From Acarospora socialis (lineage: Eukaryota > Ascomycota > Lecanoromycetes > Acarosporales > Acarosporaceae): 64,000 nt of DNA. This document shows positions 1-10,156 of the stretch, piece after piece. The position numbers were made by a program, and so were the translations under genes. Location: assembly GCA_025617375.2 (NCBI GenBank), contig JAMYGW020000007.1, positions 1,550,001-1,614,000 on the forward strand. The letters run 5' to 3'. Below the pieces are notes generated by a model. That model did no database searches. It was not told the DNA's origin and was given only the letters and a program-made list of their open reading frames with translations. Within the stretch, counting starts at the first letter, position 1. Each line of letters begins with the position of its first letter.

Positions 1-45
1 CTTTCCGGGGTGAAAAAGAGTAAGGAATCACCGCCACTCACGCAG

Positions 46-214
46 GAGAGTGGATCGACAGGGCGGCTTCACGCACGGTTTCGTGATCGAGTTCGAGAAC
101 GCCGCGGATCGAGACACTTATCTCCGGGAGCCGTCGGGGTCTCCGGAAATAGATAAGTTCGATGAATTGGTGGAGGAGGTTAGGGTGGTGGACTTTGAGA
201 ACGGGGTGTTTTAA
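46..214 (+). CDS. Dabb (stress-responsive A/B barrel) protein, 3' end only
   Basis: This is the last exon of a gene that enters from the left edge. Reading from an AG at 44-45 to TAA at 212-214 gives a tail containing GGFTHGFVIEFE and ending VVDFENGVF, the usual end of fungal Dabb-domain proteins. These are small dimeric alpha/beta-barrel proteins, often of unknown role. Bases 1-45 read in another frame as SGVKKSKESPPLTQE, which also resembles the family just before this block. The two parts therefore join either through an intron whose donor I cannot fix (a 36-base intron from 10 to 45 would be very short) or through a one-base frame change. The family assignment is fairly sure; the upstream structure is not, because the window cuts the gene. 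Confidence 0.6.
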
Positions 215-645
215 TGTGTGGACCGGGAAGGGTGGGGTTGGGTTGGGGTTGCGGGGACTGAGGAGCGTGGGTTTGTGGGAGTGCGTTGTGGGCTGGTTGA
301 GGTTGTTTGCTTTGTCGGAGGTACGAAGGTGGGTGGCGGTGACGGGAGGGCTGATGATTGGACTGATGGAGTTCATATGAAAGTGGCGGAAGTGGCGGAG
401 CAGCAAGTTAACAAAGCTCAGATCCGAATGGTCCTGAGTAGAGATTCTTAATCTGGCTTTCACATCAATGGTAGGAAGCCAGTAGGTTAGTGTCACACTG
501 AGCTTTCACATTTCTGGTGGTCGAAATGGAAGATATCTGATATATTGACGAGCAACCTGTGGAGCGCCTTCAATGCCATGCCTGCCACTATCCTAGGCTT
601 GGAACGCCAATCGTAAATGCTTGAGTGGGACCTTCATCTGCACAC
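215..645. other. Intergenic, convergent 3' ends
   Basis: This lies between the stop of the Dabb gene and the stop of ISA1, which face each other, so it should hold both 3' UTRs. It contains a G/T-rich stretch around 225-260. The reading frames across it look like chance. I see no other feature. Confidence 0.5.
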
Positions 646-1492
646 CTAGACCATGAATGATTCCCCGCAACCGCATTGCTCCTCTGCTTGTCGTCAGCCT
701 GGCTTGTCAGAAGCGAGGGGGGTTCCTTAGAAGAGTGAGCTCACTTATATTCGGATTCCTGAATACGAAACGCTGATTCAGTTTATCCTCCACCCAATCC
801 ATCTCACTTCCAATGATACTGAACAACGCCTTGCTGTCTATCAACACTTTGACCCCGTCTTGTTCTACGGCCTCATCAAAGGCCCCGGGCTTATCCACAT
901 ATTCCAGGTGATATGCCAAGCCGGAACATCCCCGGTTCTTCACGCCCACTCGGATCAGCTTCGGCTCGGGTTGCGAGAGGAGACCTCGTAGTCGTTCCGT
1001 AGCCAAAGGTGTTAAGGACATGGCCGCTTTACGTGGGCGAAGCTTGCTCCGCTTCGGCCTCGGCGGTGAAGTGGAAGTGGCGGGTGAAGCAGCGAGTGGC
1101 GTACTGCTCGTGACGGGTTTTGACTTCTGGGCTTCGTTTTCGGTAAGGCTGATTGTTGTCCGTTCTTGTGATGGCGCATCGAGAGAAACCTCATGTTGTC
1201 CGGTCAGACGCGGCGGTCTTGTGTCGTTCACTTCTGGCACTCCTCCGGCGATCGATGTATCTGGAATGCCAGAATTCCTAGGCGGAGCCGGTGGTGGTTC
1301 GAGTGTCTGAGGTCGATATGCAGCGACTGTCTGCAGCTCTCGTTTGGATGAGAGTCGGACACGAGCGGTCGAGGAGAGGTTTCGCGCCGTCTGTGAACAG
1401 CATCTCGATGCGGGCGCTGCGGTTGAGGAGGCGAACTTGAATACTGTTGTTGACGATGACACCAGCGGTAGGAGGAAGCGAGGCACCGACAT
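646..1492 (-). CDS. ISA1: Mitochondrial iron-sulfur assembly protein Isa1 (A-type, HesB family)
   Basis: The protein helps mature mitochondrial [4Fe-4S] proteins, together with Isa2 and Iba57. Two exons, complement(646..683, 745..1492), give 261 residues. The 61-base intron starts GTGAGC and ends CAG. The first ~150 residues are basic and Ser/Pro/Thr-rich and would serve as a mitochondrial presequence plus linker. The A-type fold begins near residue 155 with LTPLATERLRGLL, followed by RVGVKNRGCSGLAYHLEYV and GSEMDWVEDKL. The last 12 codons, on the small second exon, supply EQCGCGESFMV, so all three metal-binding cysteines (one Cys plus CGC) are present only after splicing. I chose the Met before SVPRFLLP. 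An in-frame Met 17 codons earlier (1543) is possible. It is divergent from the ARMH3 gene. Confidence 0.9.
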
Positions 1493-2069
1493 TGTTGGCA
1501 GTTGCGAAGAGACAGAACGTGAGTCGAGATGGCAACTTGTCAACTGACTATGTGATCAGGCAGAATCTGCGTCACTGAATAATGTGCCCTGGAGCCATCG
1601 GGCGGTATCAGCCGCATAACCGAACAACCAATAAGACTCATGTCATTTCTACACAGGCTGACTAATCAGAACGTTGTTTCTCTTGTTACCAGAACTGAAA
1701 TACCGAAGCGATAATCGAGCGGTTATGGACCTCAAGGACCGTAAAATAACATTAACAGCGTGTCCATTTTCAGTTTCCCTGCTCGTGTGCAAACTCCTCG
1801 ACTTATATGCAGAACACACAATCGGATCCCGGCAGAGCCTCAAAAATTAGTGTAGATCCGGTACCAGGGTTCTGCCGCTCGCTACGATCTTGGCGTGACA
1901 GCCGGTCGATCATTTAGCACGTGCATAACTCAGAACAAGGGTATCAATAAGGCCAGTCTCGAAGACACTTTCTCGACAGCACAACGCTATCTTCGTCACC
2001 CTTCGCTTCTTTCTATCAATGTGGCATTGCAAGTTATCAGTCTAGCATATGGCTTATGGATGATGAAGC
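1493..2069. promoter_or_regulatory. Divergent intergenic region, ISA1 / ARMH3
   Basis: These 577 bases between two starts pointing away from each other should carry both promoters and 5' UTRs. I could not identify a TATA box or a known factor site with confidence. Short ORFs here (1649-1843 on the minus strand, 1895-2107 on the plus strand) lack family resemblance. Confidence 0.4.
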
Positions 2070-4304
2070 ATGGAGTCGTCGCCGCTCACACAGCAAAGCA
2101 GACCTGACTCGTTTCAGCCAAAGATTGTGCAGCTTTACGAAACGCTCTTCAAGGTAGACCGAGCACATCGTCAAGCATGGCTTGCGCTGACTGTTTTAGG
2201 ATGATGAGGAGCATATTAAATCGGAGGGATTTTGGCGGGAATTCTTCCTACTTCGGCCGGACAAAGCGAGCCTGCAACGCATCCTCGACGACCTAAGCGC
2301 AGACGAGCTGCTCCATTACCAGGTGAGAATCGGCTTTCCATTCCAAATGGCTTCTACTAATTCATACCCAGGCTCAGTCACGCCTTCTCTTCACTCGGAC
2401 AATAGCGCAAATCAAGAACGGCACAGCTCCTTCGGACGAAGTAGCACTTGATGTGAGCCGAGTACACCTCTAAAACACTTCCATCGGCTTACGAGCCAGA
2501 CCTTGACAGCTTACCTAGGTGGAGTCCTCACGAAGAGGTATACCAACCCGAGTTCCGATGTGATCGCTATACTGGCCGGCTTGGACGAAGCGGACACGGT
2601 ATTTACAGATCTTGTTGATTCCATCGACGCAACAATCAAGCATGGAAGAAATTGTCAGTTGTTGTCTTTGCCCTGAGTAGATTTCAATCTGAACTGTGAC
2701 GCAGTCGCCGTACGACAAAAAGCGATACAGGCTGCCCTTTCCTTGACTTCTGGTGCATACCAGACTGGCCTCATGTCCTACCTTACTCACCGCGATCTTT
2801 TTCCCTCTCTAATGAAGGTATGCTTTGATATCTGCTCAACCGTTTGTGAGGCTCACTTTGTTAGTATATTCATGACCTTGATACCCATAATCGAGCATTT
2901 GAGCCATTTCTTCTCCTTGGCCTTCTCGCCAACTACAACAAATTTGAATTCCAAAACCCATATCGATTGAGGTTTGATGACTTCGTTAACGAATCTACAA
3001 TCCAAAAGATAGTAAGAAGCATCGGTATTACCTGTGCTGCAGAAAGAAACAAATACGTAGCAGTGCAAGAGGATCTGCCAGAAGGATGGACCCTCAGCAG
3101 TACTTTGACCTACCTCGGGTTGGGTGTGCTAACTCAAAGCACCAAGGCTGCACCACCGGTACCAAGCGCCGAAGAAGCTCAAGAGCGCTTTGTAGTCCTG
3201 TAAGTGACAAGTTCGTCTTCTGTATTTCAGACCTCAAAGATATTAACCCTCCTTAGACCCGGCCCCGATGCTGCCATTCTTCTAGCCACTTATGATTTCA
3301 CGCTTGCCAACAAACTCTTCGCCTTCAATCTTGTTTCCCTTCATTCAGAACACAAGCAACAGGAGGCCCCGATTAGCAGCGTCCTTTCGTTTACGTCTTA
3401 CCTGCTGCATCACGCCTACCGCAGCTCTCGCGCATCTGTCTACGCTTATCTCACCCTTTTCATTCTACGCATCTGGGTGGAAGATCAGATGATATGCAAG
3501 TACATCTGCGATGGGGAGAATAAGGTTGCCGTTCGCCTTTGCCGGCAGAGACTGCCCCATCTGCCTTTGACGTCTGGTGATCGAGTCTTGGCTACTGTCG
3601 TTTTGGATATCATGGTCGATGCTCTTAATCACAACCTACGGCGTCGGCTAGACTTCAAGCTTTACATGCAAGTTGGTCCTATCTAAGACTTGCGAACTGT
3701 CATCTGACCATGTAATGCCAGACTTTGTCTCGGTGTAATCCTACGCATCATCTCTTTTCTGGGCAGATCACGGACACGCATAGCATACCATTGGTCGGAA
3801 CTGTGGCGTACCCTCCTCGCTCTCCTTCGCTTCCTCACAACCTATGCCTCCGAGTTCTCCAACAACACCGACGTCCGCCTTCTACTAGACTCCCTAGTCA
3901 ACCTAATCGTCCTCTCCCTCTCTAACGGTGAAGCTTTCCTTCCAGACCCTGCCGCGTACGATGACCTCTTCTACAAGCTCGTGGAAAACGGCCCCACTCT
4001 TACCAAGTTCCGTGATTCTTATAACCTGCACAACGACAACGACGCGAATTCGATCTCTACCCTCATCAATGTCTCGCATCACTACCAGGCTCTGCTCGAC
4101 GACGAAAAGAGCAGAGGCAAGAAGCACCTCAGTCCACGGGAGGTGAGTAACGTGATTAAGAAAGGCTACGAGACGTTGAGCATCCACTCGCAAGAGGGGC
4201 TGGACCGGTGGGAGAAGTTCCGCGAGGCGGATGAGAAGACGGTGCTGAAGAAGATTGCCAGGGTGGCGGTTGAGGATGTGAGGAGGTTGCTGAGGGCTAG
4301 GTGA
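2070..4304 (+). CDS. ARMH3/C10orf76-like armadillo-like helical protein (DUF1741)
   Basis: Eight exons: 2070..2153, 2200..2322, 2372..2452, 2500..2653, 2705..2817, 2865..3199, 3257..3667 and 3722..4304, for 627 residues. All joins keep frame. The product matches the fungal DUF1741 family, relatives of human ARMH3, which supports PI4KB and GBF1 at the Golgi. I recognise LLANYNKFEFQNPYRLRFDD, the run VAVQEDLPEGWTLSSTLTY and LATYDFTLANKLFAF. It is helical throughout with no catalytic motif; any membrane segment would be in the Leu-rich C-terminal half. The seventh intron (3668..3721) must start with GC (AT|GCAAGT) to keep frame and family sequence; its end is a normal CCAG. The role at the Golgi is inferred from animal homologues. 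Confidence 0.88.
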
Positions 4305-4736
4305 ACGTCGATTTGCGGGTTGCGTAGATGGAGTACATAGCCACGGAGATGTAGTCAGCGGGATTTGTGATGTATCATATGTACATGCCTAATGTCTTGG
4401 TCTTTACGCTGTGTAAGCTTCAAGGGTGGGAAACTATGGACGATGCAACGTAATTGTGATCGCCACGCTGAAAGTACCCATCGAGGCCACCTGCACAGTT
4501 TTGTGAACTGCCTGACACCTGGAAGCCCCAGCTCTCAACCTCGTAATCTACACAGCCGCACATGCATGTGCCACCCCGGTTCACCCAGTTCAGTCCAACC
4601 CGATACATATACTCCAAGCACCCCTACCAGACGCCCATCTCTCCCTTCAACTCACGGCCCTTGCATCCCACTCCACTCCACTGATTCGCCCAAAGCTCGT
4701 CGACTTCTAACTCACTCGGAAAATGAATACTAGTCA
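4305..4736. other. Intergenic, convergent 3' ends
   Basis: These 432 bases lie between the stops of the ARMH3-like gene and EAF3. They hold C-rich, low-complexity DNA around 4560-4700 and no frame with family resemblance. Both 3' UTRs are expected here. Confidence 0.5.
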
Positions 4737-6667
4737 TCAAACCCCCCTCGCCTTCTCAATATACTCCTGACTCGCATTCTCATACTCGGCCGTAAAATAC
4801 CGATTCGAATTCTTGCCCAGCCACGTCGTCATCTTGATCAGTTCCTCGCGGAGGCGATTGACGGACTGCTGGTCCATGTTCGTCTGCGCGATGAGTTCCG
4901 GCATCGACACTACCAACCCAACCCCCCAAATACATCAACACTCTGCAATTCGGGAGACCCCACCGACTCACAGCACAGTCAGGTGTAGGCAGAAAAGAAA
5001 AAGGAGGAAAACGTACCGAAAAGCCTACACAAGTGCTCGGCACCATAGACGTCCCCGGGCCCCTTCCCCTCCCACTCGCCCCTCCCGCCCTCCCACAGGC
5101 GGCGGATCTCGAAAAACTGCTCGCGCTCGAAGCGGTAGAGCAAGATGCGGCCGAGGCACTTGTCGAAGTACTCCTTGACGCCGGCGACTACTTCCTCGAG
5201 GATGTCGGCGTCGGCGGAGCCCGGGCGGCGCTTGGGCTGCTCGTCGTCGTAGTAGGCGGTCAGGATGGCGTTGGCGGGCGTTTTGGAGGGGAGGGGGACG
5301 AGCTGCAGGCTCTTCGTCACGTTCTCCCAGTCGTCGACCAGGAGCGCTTTGAGGTGGTCGGGGATGTGTAGCCGGATGGCGGGGCGGGTAGTGAAGGGTT
5401 CTTCCTGTGCAAGAGCGGTGTGAGCGGTGTTGGTGTTGGTGTTGTTAGTTTCGTGGTGGTTGTCATTGTGCATGGTGGGGGTGTTGGGAGTGGTGGGGAG
5501 AAGGTGAGGTGGAGGGTTTAGTGAGTGAATGCTGGATTCCGCAGTGTAGCCGGCAAGCATGAGCGTGTCGTTGGGATCCTGCGCTTTGAAGAATTGCCGC
5601 TTCGCTTCGTTGCCGGCGTCTTCGAAGTTGAGTTTGGCGAGTTGAGGGTGCTGAGGGATAGTCGTCGGTTCGGGAACGTCGCGTAACATGGCTTTGCGGC
5701 GCGAGTCGACAGGCGGAGGTTTGGACAGAATCTCGGACGCGTCGGGGAGATCGCTCTGTTTGGATGGTCCGGCTATCTCATTCTCGTCTTGCGGGAGGGT
5801 TTGGTATTGATGACGCCGGAATAAATTGATAAGGTCCATGGCGAGTGGTGCAGATGATGTGAAAGCTGTGCAGATGTATGTTTTCTGGGGTAGAAGAAGT
5901 GGGGGTATCGAATTGATTTGTGGTGCAGGTTGAACGTGTTGTGTTGTGTGGGGTTGAAGATGTGAAAGTAAAGTGAGGGTTACGAACCTTCTCTAGATCA
6001 AAGTCCCTACCACGCTTTTGGCCTCGACCTGTAGCTGGCACGGAAGATTGCCTTTCTTCGCTACCACGCGTCGAACTGAGGTCTGAACCTGCTGCTTTCT
6101 TCTTGGCCGACGCATGTGTGGCTTTGGTAGGTACAGCACGGCGGTTTGCCGCGTCCAGTTCGCGCTTCAGTTCTTGGGCCAGTGCTTTGTTCTCATCTGT
6201 GAGCTTGCGAAGACGGTCTTGTGGTACCCAGTCATCCCAGCTGGTGGAGAGACTGAGCGTCAGTCCTACTGCCTGGGCCAAGAGAAAGTTACGGAGCTGG
6301 GAAGTTCAATGGACAAAAATTGGGCCCTAGGAAAGAGAACACGCTCAGGATACTGTATCTGCCAACATAGATAACGCTTTGAGAGAATTACAGGATCACT
6401 TAGAAGTACAAGCTGGAAATCAAGCGTTTATCGTCTTCCCAAGGCGAAGCTATTCCAAAGCAAACGAGGGCGAGTATGTTCGAAATTCAACATCATCACT
6501 TACGTATTCTTCCAACCTTTATAATGAACACGGTACTGTAACGAGCTCTTCTTGTCATTACTATCACTTGACCTCGAGTCCAGTACCTTGGCCTCGTAGA
6601 GTAACTCGTGGTGGAAGCAAAGGACCCGCTCGTCCTTGATAAATGGGGGCTGATTTGAAGGTGCCAT
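4737..6667 (-). CDS. EAF3: Eaf3: chromodomain and MRG-domain subunit of NuA4 and Rpd3S
   Basis: Four exons, complement(4737..4909, 5017..5404, 5988..6240, 6504..6667), give 325 residues, the normal family length. Eaf3 reads H3K36 methylation and recruits the Rpd3S deacetylase; it also sits in the NuA4 acetyltransferase. The chromodomain covers residues ~13-75, with VLCFHHELLYEAKVLD, then YRVHYKGWKNT joined by splicing to WDDWVPQDRLRK. A basic linker (KRGRDFDLEK) follows. The MRG domain starts with RPAIRLHIPDHLKALLVDDW and includes DILEEVVAGVKEYFDKCLGR and YGAEHLCRLF joined to VSMPELIAQTNMD. The end is YIEKARGV. Introns 1 (263 bases) and 2 (583 bases) are unusually long for this window. Intron 2 holds an open frame continuous with exon 3 (see findings). 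It is divergent from the Cnl2 gene. Confidence 0.92.
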
Positions 6668-7087
6668 GCCGGAATTTCGGAGACCTGGATTTTGGGACTG
6701 ATACTGGAAAAGATGGTATATCCAGCTGCCTTTCGATTATGTAGACAATGGTGTTATGAGTGAATTTGGTTTTCTCAGACAAGCTGCCTGCGACTGCCCT
6801 TGCCTTTAGGGAAGACCTAGGACGCTCGGACCACCATCGCGTGGATCATTTCAATTCCCTTAACACTTATATGTCCACGTCTGCCAGTTACAATGACCAG
6901 TGGTGTACCTCAATGACGCGTTGATTATTCTCTACTGCTCAAGAAACGCGTGTTTACGAAGTCACAAACCTGCCACGCTTAGAGGAAATTCTGTGACGAG
7001 TATCCATATTCGTGGAGACGTGTCAGGACCCTCCTTTGCCTGCACCACTTACCATTGGCGAGCGCTTGACTTTCTGCATTCTACGAG
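6668..7087. promoter_or_regulatory. Divergent intergenic region, EAF3 / CNL2
   Basis: These 420 bases between divergent starts are presumably a shared promoter region. I recognise no specific factor site and no coding frame with family resemblance. Confidence 0.4.
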
Positions 7088-7733
7088 ATGGCGCCAACGG
7101 AGTCATCGATCCTAAGCAACTTTCTCCTCCTTCCTGCTCCTCTACATACCTTCATCACACTCCAGAAGTTCACGGAGCTCTTCCCAAGACCCCAGCGTTC
7201 CAACGCGCAAATCAAATTACTTTATCGAGAGCTACAGTACCTGCGAGGACTTCAAACCGATGAGATCAAGGAGAACATAGCGCAAGAGGTGAAAACAGGC
7301 TCTAGGCAACAGAAAGAGGTAGCGAGGGCCAGGAGGAAGACGGAGAGACATGAGACCGAGGGTTTTGACGGTCGAGAAATCGACATGGAGATTGAGGTGA
7401 AGCCTCTATATACGAGGGCAAGGGATGATACTTATAGAATGACAGCTGTGTGGACCGATCTCGAATCTACCCAGGAGCAATCCGCACACGTTGACGAGCA
7501 TTCTGCCTGAAATGGTCCAAGCTTGCACCGACGTCGAAGCAGAAATCGCTGCTACGGAAGCAGAGGCTGAGACAATTCTCAATCAGATCAAGACTACGGT
7601 GGGAGATCTGAGTGATCTACAGTATGGACGGCTTCAAAGACCTGGTGGGACTTCAAAAACTGCCGTCGACGAGGCCATGGAGGGAATGCAACGGCTACAG
7701 GAGATATGTTCTAGCAAGGCGCAGACTGACTAG
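7088..7733 (+). CDS. CNL2: Cnl2/NKP2 family kinetochore protein
   Basis: Two exons, 7088..7396 and 7446..7733, give 198 residues. The 49-base intron is GTGAAG...ACAG. Cnl2 (fission yeast) and Nkp2 (budding yeast) belong to the constitutive centromere network (COMA/Mis6-Sim4 complex). The N-terminus, ESSILSNFLLLPAPL then FTELFPRPQRSNAQIKLLYRELQ, is the family signature. It is followed by a strongly charged helix (residues ~65-100) rich in Arg/Lys/Glu. Exon 2 gives SNPHTLTSILPEM and VGDLSDLQYGRL, the conserved C-terminal half, likely coiled coil. Frame and family sequence are continuous across the join. The function is inferred from the family. Confidence 0.85.
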
Positions 7734-8023
7734 GACAACCTTCCATTCCTGACCGTACAGTTCGAAGCAAGTGATAATCTCGCAACGCTGCACGGAGGGA
7801 GACTTGCTGATACGGCTACCTACGGATAATAAGTATAACATTCAAGGTTCGTGTCTTTAATCCTCGAGCTTGAACCTAAGACCCTACTTCAGTGAAAACT
7901 CAGTCTGCTTCTGCCAGATCTTATGGCGCTTTCCAATGTCCCAGTTTCCATCAATCATTTTGAGGCCTCCGTACCTAGTACTGCGGCTATTGCTAACAGA
8001 CTCCGTAACAAGTACAGATTCTC
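7734..8023. other. Short convergent intergenic region
   Basis: This lies between the Cnl2 stop and the stop of the T5orf172 gene. I see no distinct feature beyond expected 3' UTRs. Confidence 0.4.
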
Positions 8024-10156
8024 TCAAGACCAATCCCGTAGTACCAACAAAAGACTCAAAACAATGAGAATCCAGTTCTTAGGTCCACAGAGGAACCCAA
8101 CTACGATCACATAGGCCAGCAGCGGGATGAGATTCTCCTCAGTTGTTTCCCACAGACTCTTCCTCCTCAGTCTGGGATGGAAGAGGTACTTCTTGATCTC
8201 GAAGTCAGCCCGTTCACTAATCGTAGGGCTTTCCAGCCACCGTGACCATCTCTCATGGCGACTGTCATCATCGTCCATCGTCTCCCCTTTGGCATCGAGA
8301 GGTTGTGCCTTGATGAGTTCGCTACTGGCCTTGTGCCGCCACCAGGGCACGAGATGGCCGTTATCGTTGTAAGGAGATGTCAACATCCACTTTCTCCACT
8401 TCTGCACTGTACGGACCGCTATCTCCGGAGTGACTTGAAACCACTCCTCATGGCTTTTTGGCTTGCCGCTTTTTTTCTTTCTGCACGATTTGCAATGGAG
8501 GGTCTTTCTGAGGTTCTGTAGTTCTTTGTGGCACAGCTTTTCAACCATCTTATAATTGGTAAAATACACTTGCTCCGTGTCAAGGGCTTGCTCTAGGCAC
8601 TTGATCTTACAAAGCCCTTTGATATCTGTGATGCGCTTGTCGACATTACGCCCGCTCTCGCCGATCTTCACGTGGTTTGGCCAGGCCGGGTTTCGAAGCA
8701 CATATACATCTCCTAAAGAGGGCGCAGGCATATTGCCGTAGTCGGCTCTTGCCGACCTTATGTAACGAAGGAGATTCATATCGATCTCTGGAGGCTCAAG
8801 TTTCTTGTCACTTTTGTTGGTGAAAATAGCAATCTCCTCTTCCTCAAGGGGTGTTGAAATGGACGATGTCTGAGTCGGTACTGCTCCCTCAAGATCCGGA
8901 CCCTGGGTAGGACCTTCGCTATGCAGATTCGGATATGACTGAGTTCCGCGGAGCGGCGAAGGCCGGCTATCATGTGGCTGCTGGCTGGCCGCCCTGATAT
9001 CGGATGACGAACGTGACTTAGAATTGGCAATTACCCGTGGTGCGGACAAAATAGGACCAAGACCGTTAGTGACGGAACTGCCGCCACCTTGTGCCCCGTT
9101 CAAAGGAGATGGTTCTGAGAGGGGAAAAGCCGTGGGACGTGAAGTGGATGAGTGTCGTCCATGGTCATCAGCCGTGGATCCCCCTGGATCCTCAAGTCCT
9201 GGTGACGCACTCTCGGACTGCTCTGCGGTCAATACAGGTGGTTTCGGAGTAGACGGTGCGCTTGAGACTGGACTCGGCAAGCCGCTTTTCAAGGAGTCGG
9301 ACTGGGATGGGGTTGGTTTTCCCTTCGAGACCGATTTCCTCGCAACTGGTGAGCTTGAATCGCCAGAGCCATCAGAGCCAGACTGGGAGTCGATCAAGCC
9401 TTCGCCCGAGTCCCTCCCAGCTGATTCGGCTTTAGATTCGTGCTGTGATGGTGTGGTTTCTTGGTTGGAAGTATCCTTCAACCTTTCCTTTCTTGGAGTT
9501 AATTTCTTCCTGGGCATGTTCTCGGGTTTTCGACGCTGGATTGTCTCGGTCAAGATGTTATTCCATTTGTCTGAGAGCGGTTTTGAGTTCTTGGCGGTAC
9601 GGTGGTCGTCACAATGCAGCAGACCGACCAGCTCTCTGACAAGTTGCTTCCTTTTGTCGTCGCTCAGACGACTCTCTGCAACCTCATCGAAAGTGAGCGC
9701 TTCCATGATGGTCAGTGCTCTTCCGCGCCCCGTTTTATAATACTTTTCACAGTGCTCGGTAAGACATCTCCAGTCCCAGGGGTTTCTATTCAGCTCAAAC
9801 AATCGAAAAAGATCATTGTCAGGATGCCGGTCCCCCCAAGCCCGTGCGGTTTCATTGCACAGTTCGTTCTTATGGTTCGGGCAGAGGAGCAAGCGCGCCA
9901 GTTTACGCAGTTCCGTGAAATCCTGGGTCCGTTCATCGTCTCCCTCGGAGCTGTGTCCGCTCAAGTAGCTTTGGTTTAATCCTTCGGCCTTGACGAGCCT
10001 ACCATGGACAATAGGATCGCCGCAGGAGCCTGCAATGCAAACGAAGTCCCTGCGATCCGCTTGAGGGTTGAATAAAATCAGCTTGGCACGGACGAGCGAT
10101 AGCGCGATCACCACCATGATTCGATCTGGTGATGAAGAAAGCTTAAGGGCTGCCAA
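8024..10156 (-). CDS. T5orf172 (GIY-YIG-like) domain protein with C-terminal membrane tail
   Basis: A single exon of 710 residues. The N-terminal part has a small Cys pattern (FVCIAGSCGDPIVHGR) of the kind found in fungal T5orf172 proteins. Residues ~220-460 are Ser/Pro-rich and disordered. The T5orf172 domain, a relative of GIY-YIG nucleases, spans residues ~478-595: GDVYVLRNPAWPNHVKIGES, then RITDIKGLCK, VEKLCHKELQNLRK and EEWFQVTPEIAVRTVQ. A CKSCRKKK knuckle is inserted. The last ~35 residues (LIPLLAYVIVVGFL, then NWILIVLSLLLVL) could form one or two membrane helices. The start could be the first Met (10156) or MVVIALSL (near 10117). The molecular function of fungal members is unknown; nuclease activity is only suggested by the fold. 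Confidence 0.8.
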   Translation of the reverse strand: MAALKLSSSPDRIMVVIALSLVRAKLILFNPQADRRDFVCIAGSCGDPIVHGRLVKAEGLNQSYLSGHSSEGDDERTQDFTELRKLARLLLCPNHKNELCNETARAWGDRHPDNDLFRLFELNRNPWDWRCLTEHCEKYYKTGRGRALTIMEALTFDEVAESRLSDDKRKQLVRELVGLLHCDDHRTAKNSKPLSDKWNNILTETIQRRKPENMPRKKLTPRKERLKDTSNQETTPSQHESKAESAGRDSGEGLIDSQSGSDGSGDSSSPVARKSVSKGKPTPSQSDSLKSGLPSPVSSAPSTPKPPVLTAEQSESASPGLEDPGGSTADDHGRHSSTSRPTAFPLSEPSPLNGAQGGGSSVTNGLGPILSAPRVIANSKSRSSSDIRAASQQPHDSRPSPLRGTQSYPNLHSEGPTQGPDLEGAVPTQTSSISTPLEEEEIAIFTNKSDKKLEPPEIDMNLLRYIRSARADYGNMPAPSLGDVYVLRNPAWPNHVKIGESGRNVDKRITDIKGLCKIKCLEQALDTEQVYFTNYKMVEKLCHKELQNLRKTLHCKSCRKKKSGKPKSHEEWFQVTPEIAVRTVQKWRKWMLTSPYNDNGHLVPWWRHKASSELIKAQPLDAKGETMDDDDSRHERWSRWLESPTISERADFEIKKYLFHPRLRRKSLWETTEENLIPLLAYVIVVGFLCGPKNWILIVLSLLLVLRDWS

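Noticed and set aside
9024-9740. 238-codon plus-strand frame
   Set aside because: It lies entirely antisense to the disordered part of the T5orf172 gene, whose biased codons leave the opposite strand open.
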